The notes under the pieces were generated by a model, which was not told where the DNA came from, ran no database searches, and saw only the letters and a list, made by a program, of their open reading frames with translations. From Henricia sp. BOLD:AAB3569 (lineage: Eukaryota; Echinodermata; Asteroidea; Spinulosida; Echinasteridae), in contig JBBELK010000329.1 of NCBI GenBank assembly GCA_037783545.1, positions 2,804,501 through 2,868,500 on the forward strand: a stretch of DNA of 64,000 nucleotides, written 5' to 3'. The position numbers were made by a program, and so were the translations under genes. Below are positions 28,701-34,856 of this stretch, piece by piece; the first letter of the stretch is position 1; every line of letters starts with the position of its first letter.

Positions 28701-31700
28701 TCATTGGGGACATGAATATATTTGCTAAATTATTTTGTTCTTCGTGTGGTGCACCACTAATCAGAAATTATACATATTCCTCAACTTTAAAGACACTACA
28801 TTACAGCATCTGCAAACATACACATGTAATTGTAGTATACACTATCTTTCTAAATTGGAACTGACCTTAAAGGAGGCTCATATACCTGAAGCATACACCG
28901 TTCTTTGGAAACTTGTTGGGACTTCCATTAAAAAAATCAAGAAGTCTATGGGAAGGCCAAGACCAGGAACAATAGAAAGCGTGATCCAATTCCGTCCCTC
29001 ACGCCTGAGGGATGGAAATCAAGAGACAAATGCCTTTCCTTAGTCAACAACAAATGAAAACTAAAGTGAACCTGTTTGTTCACCTTCTACTAATGTTAAT
29101 ACACACACCCAGTTTATCACATGTTGAATTGACTTTACAGTTTTATGCAGAGGTTGTTTTTATAGGGGAGGGACAGATAATCAATAAAATTGACCAAAAA
29201 AGGTCATTTTTTACATGCATTTTCAACTATTTCTTGAAAATGTGATGGCACAATGTGCCCAGTCTAATTTATTATGTTAATTTATGTAATATGATTGCAA
29301 AATATGGACATTTCTTTGCAGATCGAGGTATTATTTTGATTAATTTAAGAAATTTTGAAATCTTCATCCAGTGTTTACCAGTTTTGGATCATGCTCTCGA
29401 GGCAACTGCCTTCTGGCCTCCTTAAAACTTGACAATTCTGGGTATTACTTTTAATGTAAGAATTTAGTGTTTCACAAAAACATACACAGCAAGCAATCGC
29501 AACAAGCAATACCTTGCAGTAGTTGTGAGACTAGTTCAAGTCCAAGCCGTCAGCATAATATCAACTTGCTATTTTGGCACTGCAAGTTTGCTCCCTCGGG
29601 ATCTCTGATTATACTTCTTTCCTGTCAGATAGGCCAGGTGTGCTGAATTATTCCCCGTTGCCATTGAACTATAAGACCTTGTTTTAGCAAGGTCATGGCT
29701 GAGTTTGCATTCTTACCTGAGAGAAGGGGGACGAAGAAAGGGGGTGAGGAAAGGGGAACGAAGAAAGGGGACGAGGAAAGGGGAAGGGAGAAGAGGTGTA
29801 AATGATGGAGATGCTATCAGTGCTAAAACTGGACAAGCTAGATTGATAATAATTCTCTACTCATGTTTCATTGAAACCTTTGTACCTGCTAATTTTATAA
29901 AACCAAGATTAGGCCAAAGTTATTGAAGCTCTTTGCCATAAGGCGGTGCCAAAGATTTTAATGATGTCATTTTTAGCCCCACAAATTCCGCATCCTGTTT
30001 TGGGCTTAAAGGCACAGGCTCGTCAATGCGCGCGTGAGGCTAAATTCATGCCACGAAATACGCAGCTCCATGCCTTTGCTATGGAGCTGCGTATTTCGTG
30101 GCACGAATTTGGCCTCACGTGTGCATTGACGAGCCTGTGCCTTTAAAGTTCTTTTTGATGCAGTGCTATTGACCATAAGTATCTGTGTGCAGAAAGCATT
30201 TCAAGCAAAAGTGATTTTCTATAATTTTCAATCGAAACAATTTCTGACAAAATGGAAAATCATAGGCTTGATTGACAAAGTCTAAATGCTCTATTAAATA
30301 AACACGAATGGACTCGTCTGTTTTCTAATTCTAGATTAACACGTTAACAGTAGTGTCCCTCACCAGCCCATGTGCTTCTTATTTTTTTCCCACATTGCGC
30401 AAGATCTGCATGTGTGTCCTATTAAAATATTTACCTGTTTCACAAAGTACCTGTCGCTTGCGTGAGCCGGTGCACATTTTGCACAAGGGTGCAGGAGGAA
30501 GGAGGCTATTATTAGAGTATAGAGTGTTTACCTGCTTCAAATTAAAATATGGTTGCATATTGACCAAATGTTGGTCGGCCATTGGAGCAATTACGGCATG
30601 CTGTGTTGTGATACAGGTGTCCTTTATAAAATGGGCTGGTTTGTTTGTTCAGATATGCTGTCATTGATGGTTTATCATGTGTGACAGCTGACACTGTAGG
30701 AACCAACAGATAATGTATCACCAACTAAGAATAATGGTAGATTCTTGTAGAGGGTTTGGGAGTGTGATTTCATGCAACGTCACAATGCAGTGGTTTCTGC
30801 CATGTTATGTGTCAGTAACGTGCATGAGTGACATCTGTGTCGCGCGATGTACGTTAAACTTGTTTTGTTCCCACGCGTGCAGGTCGTGCGCGCCGCGACA
30901 TGTGGAATTCAATGACTAGGTCGTTGTTTGCGTGATATGGAATCGCGCGGGCGCCGCACCCATATCCAAACTTGACGATGCTGCACGCCAGTTCGCATAG
31001 CAACCACTCACTACCTTCAAGTATGGCGGCCCTTAGTTACAGAGAATGACGTCAATATGGCATCGTGACGTCGATTCCCAAGCCCTATAGCGCACATATC
31101 AACCCTACATGAGGGTAATCATGGTGCTGTAGCCATCATTACTGCAGCCATCGGCAAATCATCAGAACCATTTCGCTTCAACTAGGTGGCTGCCCGGCCA
31201 AGGCGCACAACCCTATCAGCACTTACATTGTGGCATTCCCCTATATCGCTTGGGTTGACGAGGCAATTAAGTGTCTTGCCCATGGACACAGACATGCTGG
31301 TGCAAGTGGGGCTCGAACCAATAACCCATCGATCACAAGCACGGCTGTGTACTCACTATGTGACAAAATTGACCCATTGCATACCACTAATTGTTAATGT
31401 AACAAAAATTCACCAATAATGTAGTAGAATGTGACCTACATTATAAGTTAGGATACAGCTAGCTCTGTGATCTAGGATAGTTTTTGTTTTGCCTAACGCA
31501 GCCATATATCTCAATGCTCTGTCGGCCACAAAAGTAGTCCAAAGTTTCTGGTGTCAGAACATATAGCCAAGGTTAATTGGAAGTCAAATTTGCTTGTCTG
31601 CGCTAATTCTTCGTGACAACCACGCAGACCGGCCTGGAAACGGTAACGATCCTTGTAGACGCATGATAAATGAGCTGTACAAAACATTTGTCTCGTAGTG

Positions 31701-33245
31701 CTGTCGTTGAATTCACCTGGCATGCTTGAACTTTTTTAAGAACAATTATAGTGCTTACTCATCATTACGGATACAATTCTTGCCTCAACCATCAAGATAA
31801 AGCGCAATCGATTCCGAGCAAAACGGAAGGCCAAGTCACAATTTGGATCACATTTGCTTTTCATTGCGGGTGAAAGAGGTTTTCAAAGCTCTCTCGTTTT
31901 TTTCTCTGAATTTAGCAACCCCAATGACTTTACTCTGAGGAATACACCTGTTCCTGATTTGACGTTAACCTCATGTTTGGATGGGCTGGGCTACAGCTGT
32001 AACGTGACAAAGCATGTTTTTCTGTACCTTAAAAGGATAAACATACATGTAGGTTAAATGATAACTCAGAAAGTGTTTTGGAGTTCAAAGTTAGAAATAT
32101 GGCTTGTGTCAGTTTGATGTTTTTTCAAAGTAGCCAACCTAGATAAACAGGAACTTTTTGTATAAATCTTATAATTATAGGCATAAGGCAGACTGGCAGA
32201 AGTTATGGTGTGTTTGCCCAAACAAATTTTCCAAATTCTTGCATCAAAACTAGAGAAACTTTTGTGTACCATTAGAGAGACTCAATTTCAGAGAGTAATT
32301 AGGGGCCATTTTGGCAACACAGACCATATTTTCGAGGAAATAAAAGAAATGTTTAAGTTGTTCTGAAGAGATAACTTGGGCCCAGAAAGGGTTAGAAATA
32401 GTGTGACAACAGTCCAATACCGGTATACGCTCGTAACCGGGAAGGACTCTTGTGTTACATTTTAGGCCGTTTCGGTTATGAGCATATATTGGAAATTTGT
32501 ACACAGGGTTTTTAGAAAGGCATGTTGTCACACTATATGTAACCCTTTTTGGGCCTAAGTTATCTCTTCAGAACAACTTAAACTTATTTTTTTATTTTGA
32601 GACCAGACAAAGGTATTTTCTGGAAAATATCGTCTGTGTTGCCAAAATGCCCCTTTACTTTAAATTCTATTATGCAGCACAATTCTACAAATTCAAAAGT
32701 ATCTGTACTTAGAAACAGACAAGAATAAAATACAGTGTGTATTGGTTTAAAATGACTGAAGGCAATTCAGACCCAAAAAAACTGCACTCTATCAACTGAG
32801 CTTTCCTGGCCCTATGTTGTTGTTGGTGTCATAAAACCAGGATTTCCGCAAACTGGAGATTTACCATGGTAACTTTGGGATCACTCAAATTAATAGGATG
32901 CAATTTTTGTAATGTTTGCAGAGAACAAATAGGTATTGAATAACTAACCAATTATAATCTGACAAGTCAGAAATAATTCAAAAATTTGAAAAATCTTTTG
33001 TTGTCATTTCAGAACACAGCGATCAGATTACATTAGATTACGTCCCCTCCCTGAATATCTTCCCCCGTCTCTGCATCGTACGTCAGGACGACCATCGCCA
33101 TGCAGCTATATTCCCATTGGCTGACCGCTTTACCCTCGCTCCGGCCGACTCGCCAAGGGTCATCAGCAAGGCAGAGATTGTAAAGTTTGCCAGAGATTTC
33201 TTGAGGAATGGTGATTCAATGATGATACAGACGGAACAGTTCTGA
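4605..33245 (+). CDS. TXNDC16: TXNDC16-like multi-thioredoxin-domain ER protein, 3' 14 exons (5' end outside window)
   Basis: Joining 4605-4717, 5639-5912, 7180-7263, 8432-8583, 9448-9633, 11229-11448, 12482-12663, 13528-13620, 15946-16167, 16998-17116, 17656-17790, 18711-18819, 19770-19890 and 33013-33245 gives one open frame of 746 residues plus TGA; every junction is AG/GT and phases agree. Residues below count from the first full codon of the first exon here. Domain one (about 55-200) has a PDI-like FHAPW motif, but WCxxC is replaced by W90-G-R-D-P, so it should lack redox activity. Domain two (about 310-403) has C322-S-S-C325 and a Pro at 368 (GFPT) in the cis-Pro position. Later modules end with NIFPRLCIV near 685. 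Sequons NTT, NCT, NIS and NKT suggest an ER-lumenal protein. The order and local wording resemble vertebrate TXNDC16 (recalled, not searched), but this protein seems longer and has CSSC. It has no KDEL-type tail. TXNDC11 was considered and fits less well. Confidence 0.75.
4718..5638 (+). other. Intron, A+T-rich, no repeat recognised
   Basis: The intron runs from donor gtatag to acceptor ttttag with several long T-runs. No second feature is seen. Confidence 0.6.
5639..5912 (+). CDS. TXNDC16: Exon b: first thioredoxin fold, degenerate active site
   Basis: The acceptor is aattttag/GTTTTTAAG and the donor GAAG/gtactg; phase 0 in, phase 1 out. It encodes residues 38-128: a TVAVLTLDNFERHV start typical of a PDI-type domain, then SPFLVCFHAPWGRDPGS. 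The FHAPW core matches the strand before the WCGHC site of PDIs, yet both Cys are absent. The TTG at 5684 that opens the longest local ORF is an internal Leu codon, not a start. Confidence 0.9.
6001..6352 (+). mobile_element. SINE, family 1
   Basis: It has B-box-like gggttcgattcc, then the family words cttgagcaaggcactt, gatgtaaagccgttggtcca and cactttaaagatcccagag, and ends gaataaataaataa. A longer copy lies at 42868-43245. Confidence 0.75.
6353..6854. other. Intron, no feature seen
   Basis: The sequence appears unique apart from a short direct repeat of acatacagttgtagtta-like words at 6548-6615. Confidence 0.4.
6855..7040 (-). mobile_element. Reverse SINE, diverged
   Basis: On the minus strand it carries the family words ttgctcttgagcaaggc (as gccttgctcaagagcaa on plus) and a B-box-like element before them. 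It ends about 140 bases before exon c. Confidence 0.6.
7180..7263 (+). CDS. TXNDC16: Exon c: thioredoxin fold, cis-Pro strand
   Basis: An 84-base exon between ttcattcacag and CAAG/gttagt, phase 1 in and out. It encodes residues 130-156, with YAKGVPFSVLFWW; Val-Pro followed by a hydrophobic strand is the usual cis-proline loop of a thioredoxin fold and completes the domain begun in the preceding exon. It sits between two reverse-oriented SINEs. Confidence 0.88.
7325..7562 (-). mobile_element. Reverse SINE, family 1
   Basis: The plus strand reads gggatctttaaagtgcatta, acggctttacatcccttcc and gccttgctcaagggcac, then ggtttgaacctgcaaccc as inverted B box. An A+T tail lies at its left end, as expected for a reverse copy. 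Confidence 0.75.
7625..8381. mobile_element. TTAA element, family A, copy 1 (757 bp)
   Basis: Both ends are TTAA; the inverted ends read TTAAAGGAACACACCGGC and GCTGGTGTGTACCTTTAA. A copy at 58045-58882 matches over nearly the whole length, so the borders are well defined. No transposase ORF; a 69-codon ORF inside has no recognisable domain. It ends about 50 bases before exon d. Confidence 0.8.
8432..8583 (+). CDS. TXNDC16: Exon d: end of first fold and start of next module
   Basis: The acceptor is tgctacag/GTCTAG and the donor CATGAG/gtaatg; phase 1 in, phase 0 out. It encodes residues 158-207, including TPWNVATFLEENQVPV, a helix-then-strand pattern like the boundary between PDI-type modules. 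The open frame continues past the donor into a repeat, but the phase of the next exon requires splicing here. Confidence 0.88.
8590..8790 (-). mobile_element. Reverse SINE fragment
   Basis: The plus strand has gcgccttgcctaagggcac followed by an inverted head region, like the other reverse SINEs, but more diverged. It begins just after the exon d donor. Confidence 0.45.
8850..9270. repeat. GGGCGAA foldback family, copy 1
   Basis: A cluster of cttcgccc / gggcgaagtgg words in opposite orientations (8938-9105) is flanked by non-repetitive arms: ctgtgtgattgaagatatg on the left and acatttctgattttcgag on the right. Copies at 26560-26985 and 55440-55880 share both the core and the arms. Confidence 0.75.
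9448..9633 (+). CDS. TXNDC16: Exon e: polar, lysine-rich linker
   Basis: The acceptor is gtttttatag/ATTTCC and the donor AAAAAG/gtatgt, phase 0 on both sides, 62 codons. The product is Ser/Asn/Gly/Lys-rich with three Cys near its start (SCGF, GVCT, GFCN) and one NTT sequon, so it is likely a disordered spacer between two thioredoxin folds. A different frame is also open here (starting FPVVLQATNLAC), but its phase does not fit the flanking exons. Confidence 0.78.
9904..10044. mobile_element. TTAA hairpin MITE, family B, copy 1
   Basis: TTAA stands at both ends; nearly perfect arms of about 60 bases read aggcagaggctcgtcagcaa...acgcagctccatg and back. It is a 141-bp hairpin with a very short loop. 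Copies lie at 30006-30146 and 47576-47714. Confidence 0.88.
10240..10515 (+). mobile_element. SINE, family 2
   Basis: A-box-like ttggcgtagcggtacttt and B-box ctggttcgaatcccg lie at the right distance. The body has gggttttcctcccatctc, and the tail gaatccttggtttcagtacc is followed by aataatatta. A reverse copy split by another element is at 18160-18682. Confidence 0.75.
10518..11165. mobile_element. Foldback-ended repeat family C, copy 1
   Basis: The left end is a palindrome of about 140 bases (ggttaagattataggccc... around catagtcatggcttcgagat). The body is shared, inverted, with 34857-35620. The right part has several gcccgggcat-type words. It ends about 60 bases before exon f. Confidence 0.8.
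11229..11448 (+). CDS. TXNDC16: Exon f: second thioredoxin fold with CSSC motif
   Basis: The acceptor is ttctccaacag/AAACAC and the donor ATTG/gtaaga; phase 0 in, phase 1 out, 73 full codons. It encodes a Ser-rich lead followed by TTLAVFIQAECSSCRRKM. The Cys pair (residues 322 and 325) follows a hydrophobic strand and begins a helix, exactly where a thioredoxin CxxC sits. Trp before the first Cys is replaced by Glu. Confidence 0.9.
11449..12127. other. Intron, no repeat recognised
   Basis: The stretch has only short ORFs. A few CpG-containing words near 11610-11760; no function inferred. Confidence 0.4.
12128..12254. mobile_element. Near-perfect hairpin, about 46-base arms
   Basis: The arm caagttcgatcaagcaacta...cgactagagtcc is followed after some 30 bases by its reverse complement ending aacttg. 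A diverged fragment (gactagagtccctt) recurs at about 14627. Likely a MITE in the intron before exon g. Confidence 0.8.
12482..12663 (+). CDS. TXNDC16: Exon g: core of second thioredoxin fold
   Basis: The acceptor is ccatatatag/ATGGAG and the donor CTTCAG/gttaat; phase 1 in, phase 0 out. It encodes AAMYIMNCTSDPVTCSQL, then VLGFPTLIAFRGY and a charged helix. The NC....C pattern and FPT in the cis-Pro position are typical of PDI-family folds, and this stretch is among those most like vertebrate TXNDC16. NCT is a sequon. Confidence 0.92.
13038..13397. mobile_element. TTAA MITE, family D, copy 1
   Basis: TTAA stands at both ends, with inverted ends TTAAAGGCCATTGTATCATT and AATGATACATAGGGCCTTTAA. 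Copies: 23420-23789, 44592-44950, a diverged one at 17805-18125, and an end fragment at 60478-60505. It lies in the intron before exon h. Confidence 0.85.
13528..13620 (+). CDS. TXNDC16: Exon h: helical linker
   Basis: The acceptor is tgttcaacag/GAAAAA and the donor TACCAG/gtacag; phase 0 on both sides, 31 codons. It encodes EWFSEISLLAVKQLASM and is predicted mostly helical by eye. Its donor overlaps the end of a pogo/Tigger-like transposon that starts at 13624. Confidence 0.85.
13624..14579. mobile_element. pogo/Tigger-like DNA transposon, non-autonomous
   Basis: The ends CAGTAGAATCTCGTTAAGTT and AACGAGATTTTACTG are inverted, start CAGT, and are flanked by TA at 13622-13623 and 14580-14581, as in the pogo/Tigger group. 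A second inverted layer (ggatacctcgaa / ggatacctcaaag) lies inside. ORFs of 131-147 codons inside show no transposase motif. The left border lies 4 bases after exon h. Confidence 0.82.
14671..14850. mobile_element. Hairpin MITE
   Basis: The inner arms gactgtgagtgaccacaaga... and ...tcttgtggtcgctcacagtc pair over about 31 bases around a 12-base loop; the outer words atggactggca and tgccagtccat extend the pairing. Confidence 0.8.
15178..15540 (+). repeat. (TAA)n microsatellite and dispersed repeat
   Basis: About ten TAA units at 15178-15209 lead into tatatagcgccaaatgccag and ggcgctttacagtataaa, then cttaagctgggacttgaa. The layout suggests a reverse-oriented non-LTR retroelement 3' end with its A+T tail. 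Confidence 0.55.
15946..16167 (+). CDS. TXNDC16: Exon i: thioredoxin-like module
   Basis: The acceptor is catttctag/AACGCT and the donor ACACAG/gtacag; phase 0, 74 codons. It encodes ADVILLATMYPLSLAGRYL, a strand followed by a helix, then CLAVVSDNISG and a basic stretch KDLKRSRKE. It has four Cys but no CxxC, so it is probably a non-catalytic b-type module. NIS is a sequon. Confidence 0.9.
16168..16997 (+). other. Intron, no feature seen
   Basis: Apparently unique, with one tgacgtca word near 16409. Nothing else supported. Confidence 0.5.
16998..17116 (+). CDS. TXNDC16: Exon j: thioredoxin-like module, continued
   Basis: The acceptor is tgcccacag/GTTGAA and the donor CACAA/gtaggt; phase 0 in, phase 2 out. 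It encodes VEMIRRDGIKSLIFSLGRSL and IHVFHSPH, alternating strands like the last half of a thioredoxin fold. Confidence 0.9.
17330..17545 (-). mobile_element. tRNA-like SINE with a long internal hairpin
   Basis: On the minus strand an A-box-like TGGTCGCGTGGTTAAGACG and a B box GGGGTCGAGTCCCACC are separated by a 100-base insert, itself a hairpin (attgggcacacaccattg... with inverted partner). The two tRNA halves fit together without the insert. Confidence 0.6.
17656..17790 (+). CDS. TXNDC16: Exon k: thioredoxin-like module, continued
   Basis: The acceptor is ctctaagcag/ATACAA and the donor AGTGG/gtaggt; phase 2 on both sides. It encodes LIVEFVRDHCRLPVTHLTM; the RLPVTHLT words look like a helix end followed by a strand opening the next module. 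A diverged MITE starts only 14 bases after the donor. Confidence 0.88.
17805..18125. mobile_element. TTAA MITE, family D, diverged copy
   Basis: The words catcatttgcagtgacccaa, catgaatttatttc and aaaatggtatttt match copy 13038-13397 in the same order. The right TTAA end is degraded. It starts 14 bases after the exon k donor. Confidence 0.65.
18160..18682 (-). mobile_element. SINE family 2, reverse, split by a nested element
   Basis: The segments 18160-18232 and 18580-18682 are the two halves, in order and reversed, of the SINE seen at 10240-10515 (agaagacgatgaagaaatgc; cagggactgagaacccaat). The element 18235-18579 sits between them. Confidence 0.75.
18235..18579. mobile_element. TIR element nested in a SINE (345 bp)
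   Basis: The ends ttgattgctttccgtgacgt and acgtcaccggaaagcaatca are inverted. Its borders are confirmed by the interrupted SINE. No ORF of note; internal cgcgcacgttgcg words are CpG-rich. Confidence 0.78.
18711..18819 (+). CDS. TXNDC16: Exon l: C-terminal thioredoxin-like module, first strand
   Basis: The acceptor is tctcttgcag/ATCAGC and the donor ATTGAG/gtaaga; phase 2 in, phase 0 out. It encodes SIFEHGLPVLIALANKTHLN; GLPVLIALANKT corresponds to the first core strand of the last module of TXNDC16-type proteins. NKT is a sequon. Confidence 0.9.
19078..19503. mobile_element. TIR element (about 426 bp)
   Basis: The ends ttagggaggtttcgcaccgt and cgaaacctctctattag are inverted; subterminal gatacggatacg and cataaccgtattc words are short inverted repeats. 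The word caaacctgacttattaggg occurs on both sides of the element. Confidence 0.7.
19628..19700 (-). repeat. Reverse SINE tail
   Basis: The plus strand reads (TTA)n, then tatttctggtactgaaactg and aaccaaggattcct: the inverse of the tail shared by the SINEs at 10515 and 42500. It lies 70 bases before exon m. Confidence 0.65.
19770..19890 (+). CDS. TXNDC16: Exon m: C-terminal module, middle
   Basis: The acceptor is tatattgtag/GCTTTA and the donor CTGG/gtaagt; phase 0 in, phase 1 out. It encodes AAYEFYNQMVFVSLSVDEF, a helix then a strand ending with an acidic residue as in thioredoxin folds. A reverse SINE tail lies 70 bases before the acceptor. Confidence 0.9.
20105..21290. mobile_element. Large double foldback element (about 1.2 kb)
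   Basis: The outer arms of about 200 bases, near 20105-20330 and 21080-21290, are inverted (aatggcgtgggtgacgctat ... atagcgtcacccacgccatt; gctgacaacagcagggagca ... tgctccctgctgttgtcagc). Inside lies a second foldback at 20327-20826. A short fragment of the outer arm recurs at 18910-18960. Confidence 0.85.
20327..20826. repeat. Inner foldback made of GCAACTGG and ACATCGA words
   Basis: The ends aagcctagcgtacatcaaca and aggtcgatgtacgctaggct are inverted. Between them gcaactgg/agttgc occurs some 25 times on both strands, with recurring gcgcgcacatcg-type words. No ORF makes sense of it. Confidence 0.8.
21291..22360 (+). repeat. Degenerate long-unit tandem repeats
   Basis: Words such as ctgatggaatccagtttgtc, cataatttcattt, tagaattgtcctgtccac and ttaaaacatgagtgacc recur in order every 120-170 bases. 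A related unit lies before the foldback at 19990-20104, so the foldback seems to have inserted into the array. Confidence 0.6.
22350..22640 (+). repeat. About 110-bp tandem repeat, 2.5 units
   Basis: Units start acataagat or atgtaagat at about 22360, 22476 and 22586; each carries cttgtggttggttgcatg-like and gctgggcacttggg-like words. Better conserved than the block before it. Confidence 0.72.
22638..23056. mobile_element. Foldback family E, copy 1
   Basis: The outer arms gtctttccacggcaaaggga and ccctttactgtggaaagac are inverted; the centre is a hairpin of about 55-base arms around gtaacacaagtgtccg with cgctcgtaaccaggacgg. Copies: 27533-27993, 32258-32665, and a diverged one at 34060-34345. 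Confidence 0.82.
23108..23384. mobile_element. hAT-like MITE
   Basis: The ends ttagggtggattcatac and gtgtgtatccagcctta are inverted. An inner inverted pair (cactgaaaaccacaaaattc / ctgtaattttcactgc) gives a second hairpin layer. The class is guessed from the end pattern only. Confidence 0.6.
23420..23789. mobile_element. TTAA MITE, family D, copy 2 (inverted)
   Basis: TTAA stands at both ends. It is the reverse complement of 13038-13397 with few differences (gggtcattgcaaatgataca near its right end). About 370 bp. Confidence 0.85.
24388..24640. mobile_element. MITE related to 23108-23384
   Basis: It starts tttaggctgcgttcacactg and holds an inner hairpin, cactgaaaaccacatgcaga / gattttcagtgcatcaaat. 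The right end is degraded. Confidence 0.5.
24641..26559. other. Intron; one inverted pair, A-rich stretch
   Basis: The word gataatgcccggccggctgg (24718) and ccggctcgggcattatc (25416) are inverted and may be ends of a 0.7-kb element. 25085-25345 is A-rich low complexity. A C-run region near 26020. No gene seen. Confidence 0.4.
26560..26985. repeat. GGGCGAA foldback family, copy 2
   Basis: Words aaccatttcgccctg are repeated three times in direct tandem (26655-26705), followed by inverted gggcgaaatgg words. It shares flanks tccgtacttcgtctaac and acatttctgattttcgag with the copy at 55440. Confidence 0.78.
27533..27993. mobile_element. Foldback family E, copy 2, with nested SINE tail
   Basis: The arms gtctttccacagtaaagggg and ccccctttactgtggaaag pair closely. 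A reverse SINE tail (tattatttctttctggtatt, then aagaattcctctaaagtgcc) is inserted at about 27785-27885 in one arm. Confidence 0.8.
27994..29704. other. Intron, no feature recognised
   Basis: The ORFs of up to 102 codons here lack domain signs and splice support. Sequence appears unique. Confidence 0.4.
29712..29800 (+). repeat. Purine-rich simple repeat
   Basis: Imperfect repeats of ggacgaagaaagggg over about 85 bases, almost all purines on the plus strand. Confidence 0.75.
30006..30146. mobile_element. TTAA hairpin MITE, family B, copy 2
   Basis: TTAA stands at both ends, 141 bp, with arms aggcacaggctcgtcaatgc and gcattgacgagcctgtgcct. The core acgcagctccatg hairpin is the same as at 9904. 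Confidence 0.9.
30147..31179. other. Intron; CpG-rich patch at about 30830-31090
   Basis: The patch holds many CG dinucleotides, a tgacgtca word at 31048 and gcatagcaacc at about 30997. It could be a regulatory region or another repeat; no gene start is supported. Confidence 0.3.
31180..31400 (-). mobile_element. Reverse tRNA-derived SINE
   Basis: The plus strand reads aagtgtcttgcccatggaca and ggggctcgaaccaataacc, an inverted B box. It matches the layout of the other reverse SINEs, but is diverged. Confidence 0.6.
31401..32257. other. Intron, no feature recognised
   Basis: Apparently unique sequence with short ORFs only. Confidence 0.4.
32258..32665. mobile_element. Foldback family E, copy 3
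   Basis: It has the same layout as 22638-23056, with cgctcgtaaccgggaaggac, an inverted partner and the flank aacacagaccatattttcga. The last 350 bases before exon n are otherwise plain intron. Confidence 0.78.
33013..33245 (+). CDS. TXNDC16: Exon n: last coding exon of the TXNDC16-like gene
   Basis: The acceptor is gtcatttcag/AACACA; phase 1 in, which matches the exon 13 kb upstream. It encodes 76 residues and TGA at 33243-33245. The segment SLNIFPRLCIVRQDD is a cis-Pro strand, and EIVKFARDFLRNGD is the final helix of a thioredoxin fold. The protein ends MIQTEQF, with no ER-retention tail and without the long C-terminal extension I recall in mammals. Confidence 0.9.
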
Positions 33246-33364
33246 GGTAAGACCAAGTGCCCAAGACAGATGAGAAAAATGATTTCCTCAAAATAATCTT
33301 GGAGGATGTTATGCTTAGCTGTGCATCTGTGCAACACTAAGCAAAGATTTGGTCACGGACAAAA

Positions 33365-33630
33365 TTTGAGCAGTAATGACGGACCTTATGGTAGAGCATC
33401 TGTCTAGTGTGTCAGAGGTCTTTAGTTCAAATCCTCATAATGACCATTGTGATTTATAAACCCACTGTAAAACAGCACCTAGCTAATTTTGCGGAATCTT
33501 ATGCCCAGTTGTGCATGTGTGAAGAGGTTTGGCATTCAGAAAAACTTAGCAGTAATGGTAGAGCCTTATGGTCTTGTGTGTCAGAGGACTCGGGTTCAAA
33601 TCCTGATGATGACCATTGTGATTTGTATCT
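33365..33630 (+). repeat. Duplicated tRNA-like SINE head
   Basis: Two copies, about 33370-33455 and 33545-33625, of a head with gtgtcagaggtcttta/gtgtcagaggactcgg and gttcaaatcct (B box), each followed by gatgaccattgtgattt-like words. A related head is at 38800-38875. They lie just after the stop codon. Confidence 0.6.
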
Positions 33631-34059
33631 CACCCCATATTGTGCTATTTCTCCAAACTTAAAGCTATTGGCTATGGCACCAAATTAAATACTGCTAAGT
33701 ATTACAGGTAACATACATGTAGTTCTTTTGCCCAAACATTTCCTGAGGTTACAGAAATGTTTCAAGCTAGATTAAGGACTTCCATTTCTGTTTAATACTG
33801 GACCATTTTGGCATCAGAATCAGAACCAAACAAGCATTGCAACTTATTAGGAGGATAAACTTCATTAGCTGTTTGTTTGTCAGTTGGTACAACTCTGGCC
33901 TTGACATTAACCAAGGCCACCGAGGCCAATAGTCTCATGCCCTGCTGAGTTGGCCCTGATGATGCCCCTTCAAGATACACACTTTCTGAGGCCAACCTCG
34001 TATATATATAAGTCTGTTTTCAAGACTTTTTTACCAGGATCATAACTCTGTGCAAAGCC

Positions 34060-34345
34060 AGTTATCTTCTCTCAAAACAGATCTAAGGAGATAACTTAAG
34101 CAACAAATAGTGCAACAACATACCTTTCTGAAAACTCTGTGTACAAATTTCCTATTTAACGTATGTAACATAGGACACATACTTTGTGACATTTTTTGGT
34201 GTCCTTGTTACATACGGTATATTGGAAATTTGCACACAGGGCTTTCAGGAAGGTATGTTGTGGCACTATTCGTTGCAGTTCTTTAGCTGAAGTTATCTCC
34301 TTAGATCCATCTTAAGATATTTCTTCTGTTTTGAGAGAAGATGAA
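34060..34345. mobile_element. Foldback family E, diverged copy 4
   Basis: The arms ttatcttctctcaaaacaga and ctgttttgagagaagatga pair over about 130 bases. Words aaatttccta, cacagggctttcagg and tatgttgtggcac parallel copy 1, but most bases differ. Confidence 0.7.
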
Positions 34346-34564
34346 TGTCATTGTACAGAGACAAATATACACTTGTATCCAGTACGCATTTGGAACATGG
34401 TGCCCCTCCAGTTGGCCACGGTGCCCTTTGGAATGTGGACAAAATCAAAGCCGGAGTGACTTGCGTCATATTTTTATGACGTCGAGGCCTGAAATTGGCA
34501 TGAGTAAGCATATATTTATCAACGTCTACAGTAAAACAGAAAGTAACTCTTGCTATTTTTACAG

Positions 34565-34625
34565 TTTGCGATAAAGAGTGAGCTACACAGAGTCACGTGA
34601 CCTCAAGTCCCAACCTTCGTAAGAG
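34565..34625 (+). other. Possible spliced 3' UTR exon
   Basis: The TGA at 33243 is followed at once by G/gtaaga, a strong donor. At 34565 a pyrimidine-rich acceptor (gctatttttacag) opens a 61-base segment ending AAGAG/gtaagg. If both are used, the gene has an intron just after the stop, too close to trigger nonsense-mediated decay. In frame the segment would add nothing because the stop comes first. Confidence 0.25.
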
Positions 34626-34856
34626 GTAAGGTTCTTATACAACATCTGATTGTACATTTCCTTCATATTTGATGTCAGCGCTAACGCGTTGTGGCATAAG
34701 GCAGGAAACCCAAGTCAACATGGGAATAATACGCAAGAAGTGGTTGAGTCAAACTTGACATTTAATCGCTTGCTAATATATGACATTATCTGCTCATGAT
34801 CTGATCGTTAGAAATTGATTCAATATTGGGGCTTGTTAGTTTTTGTGTTCTAACTA

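Noticed and set aside
4605..33245. TXNDC11 as identity of the gene
   Set aside because: The order and spacing of the last modules and the words around the cis-Pro strands fit TXNDC16 better, and the coiled-coil tail of TXNDC11 is absent.
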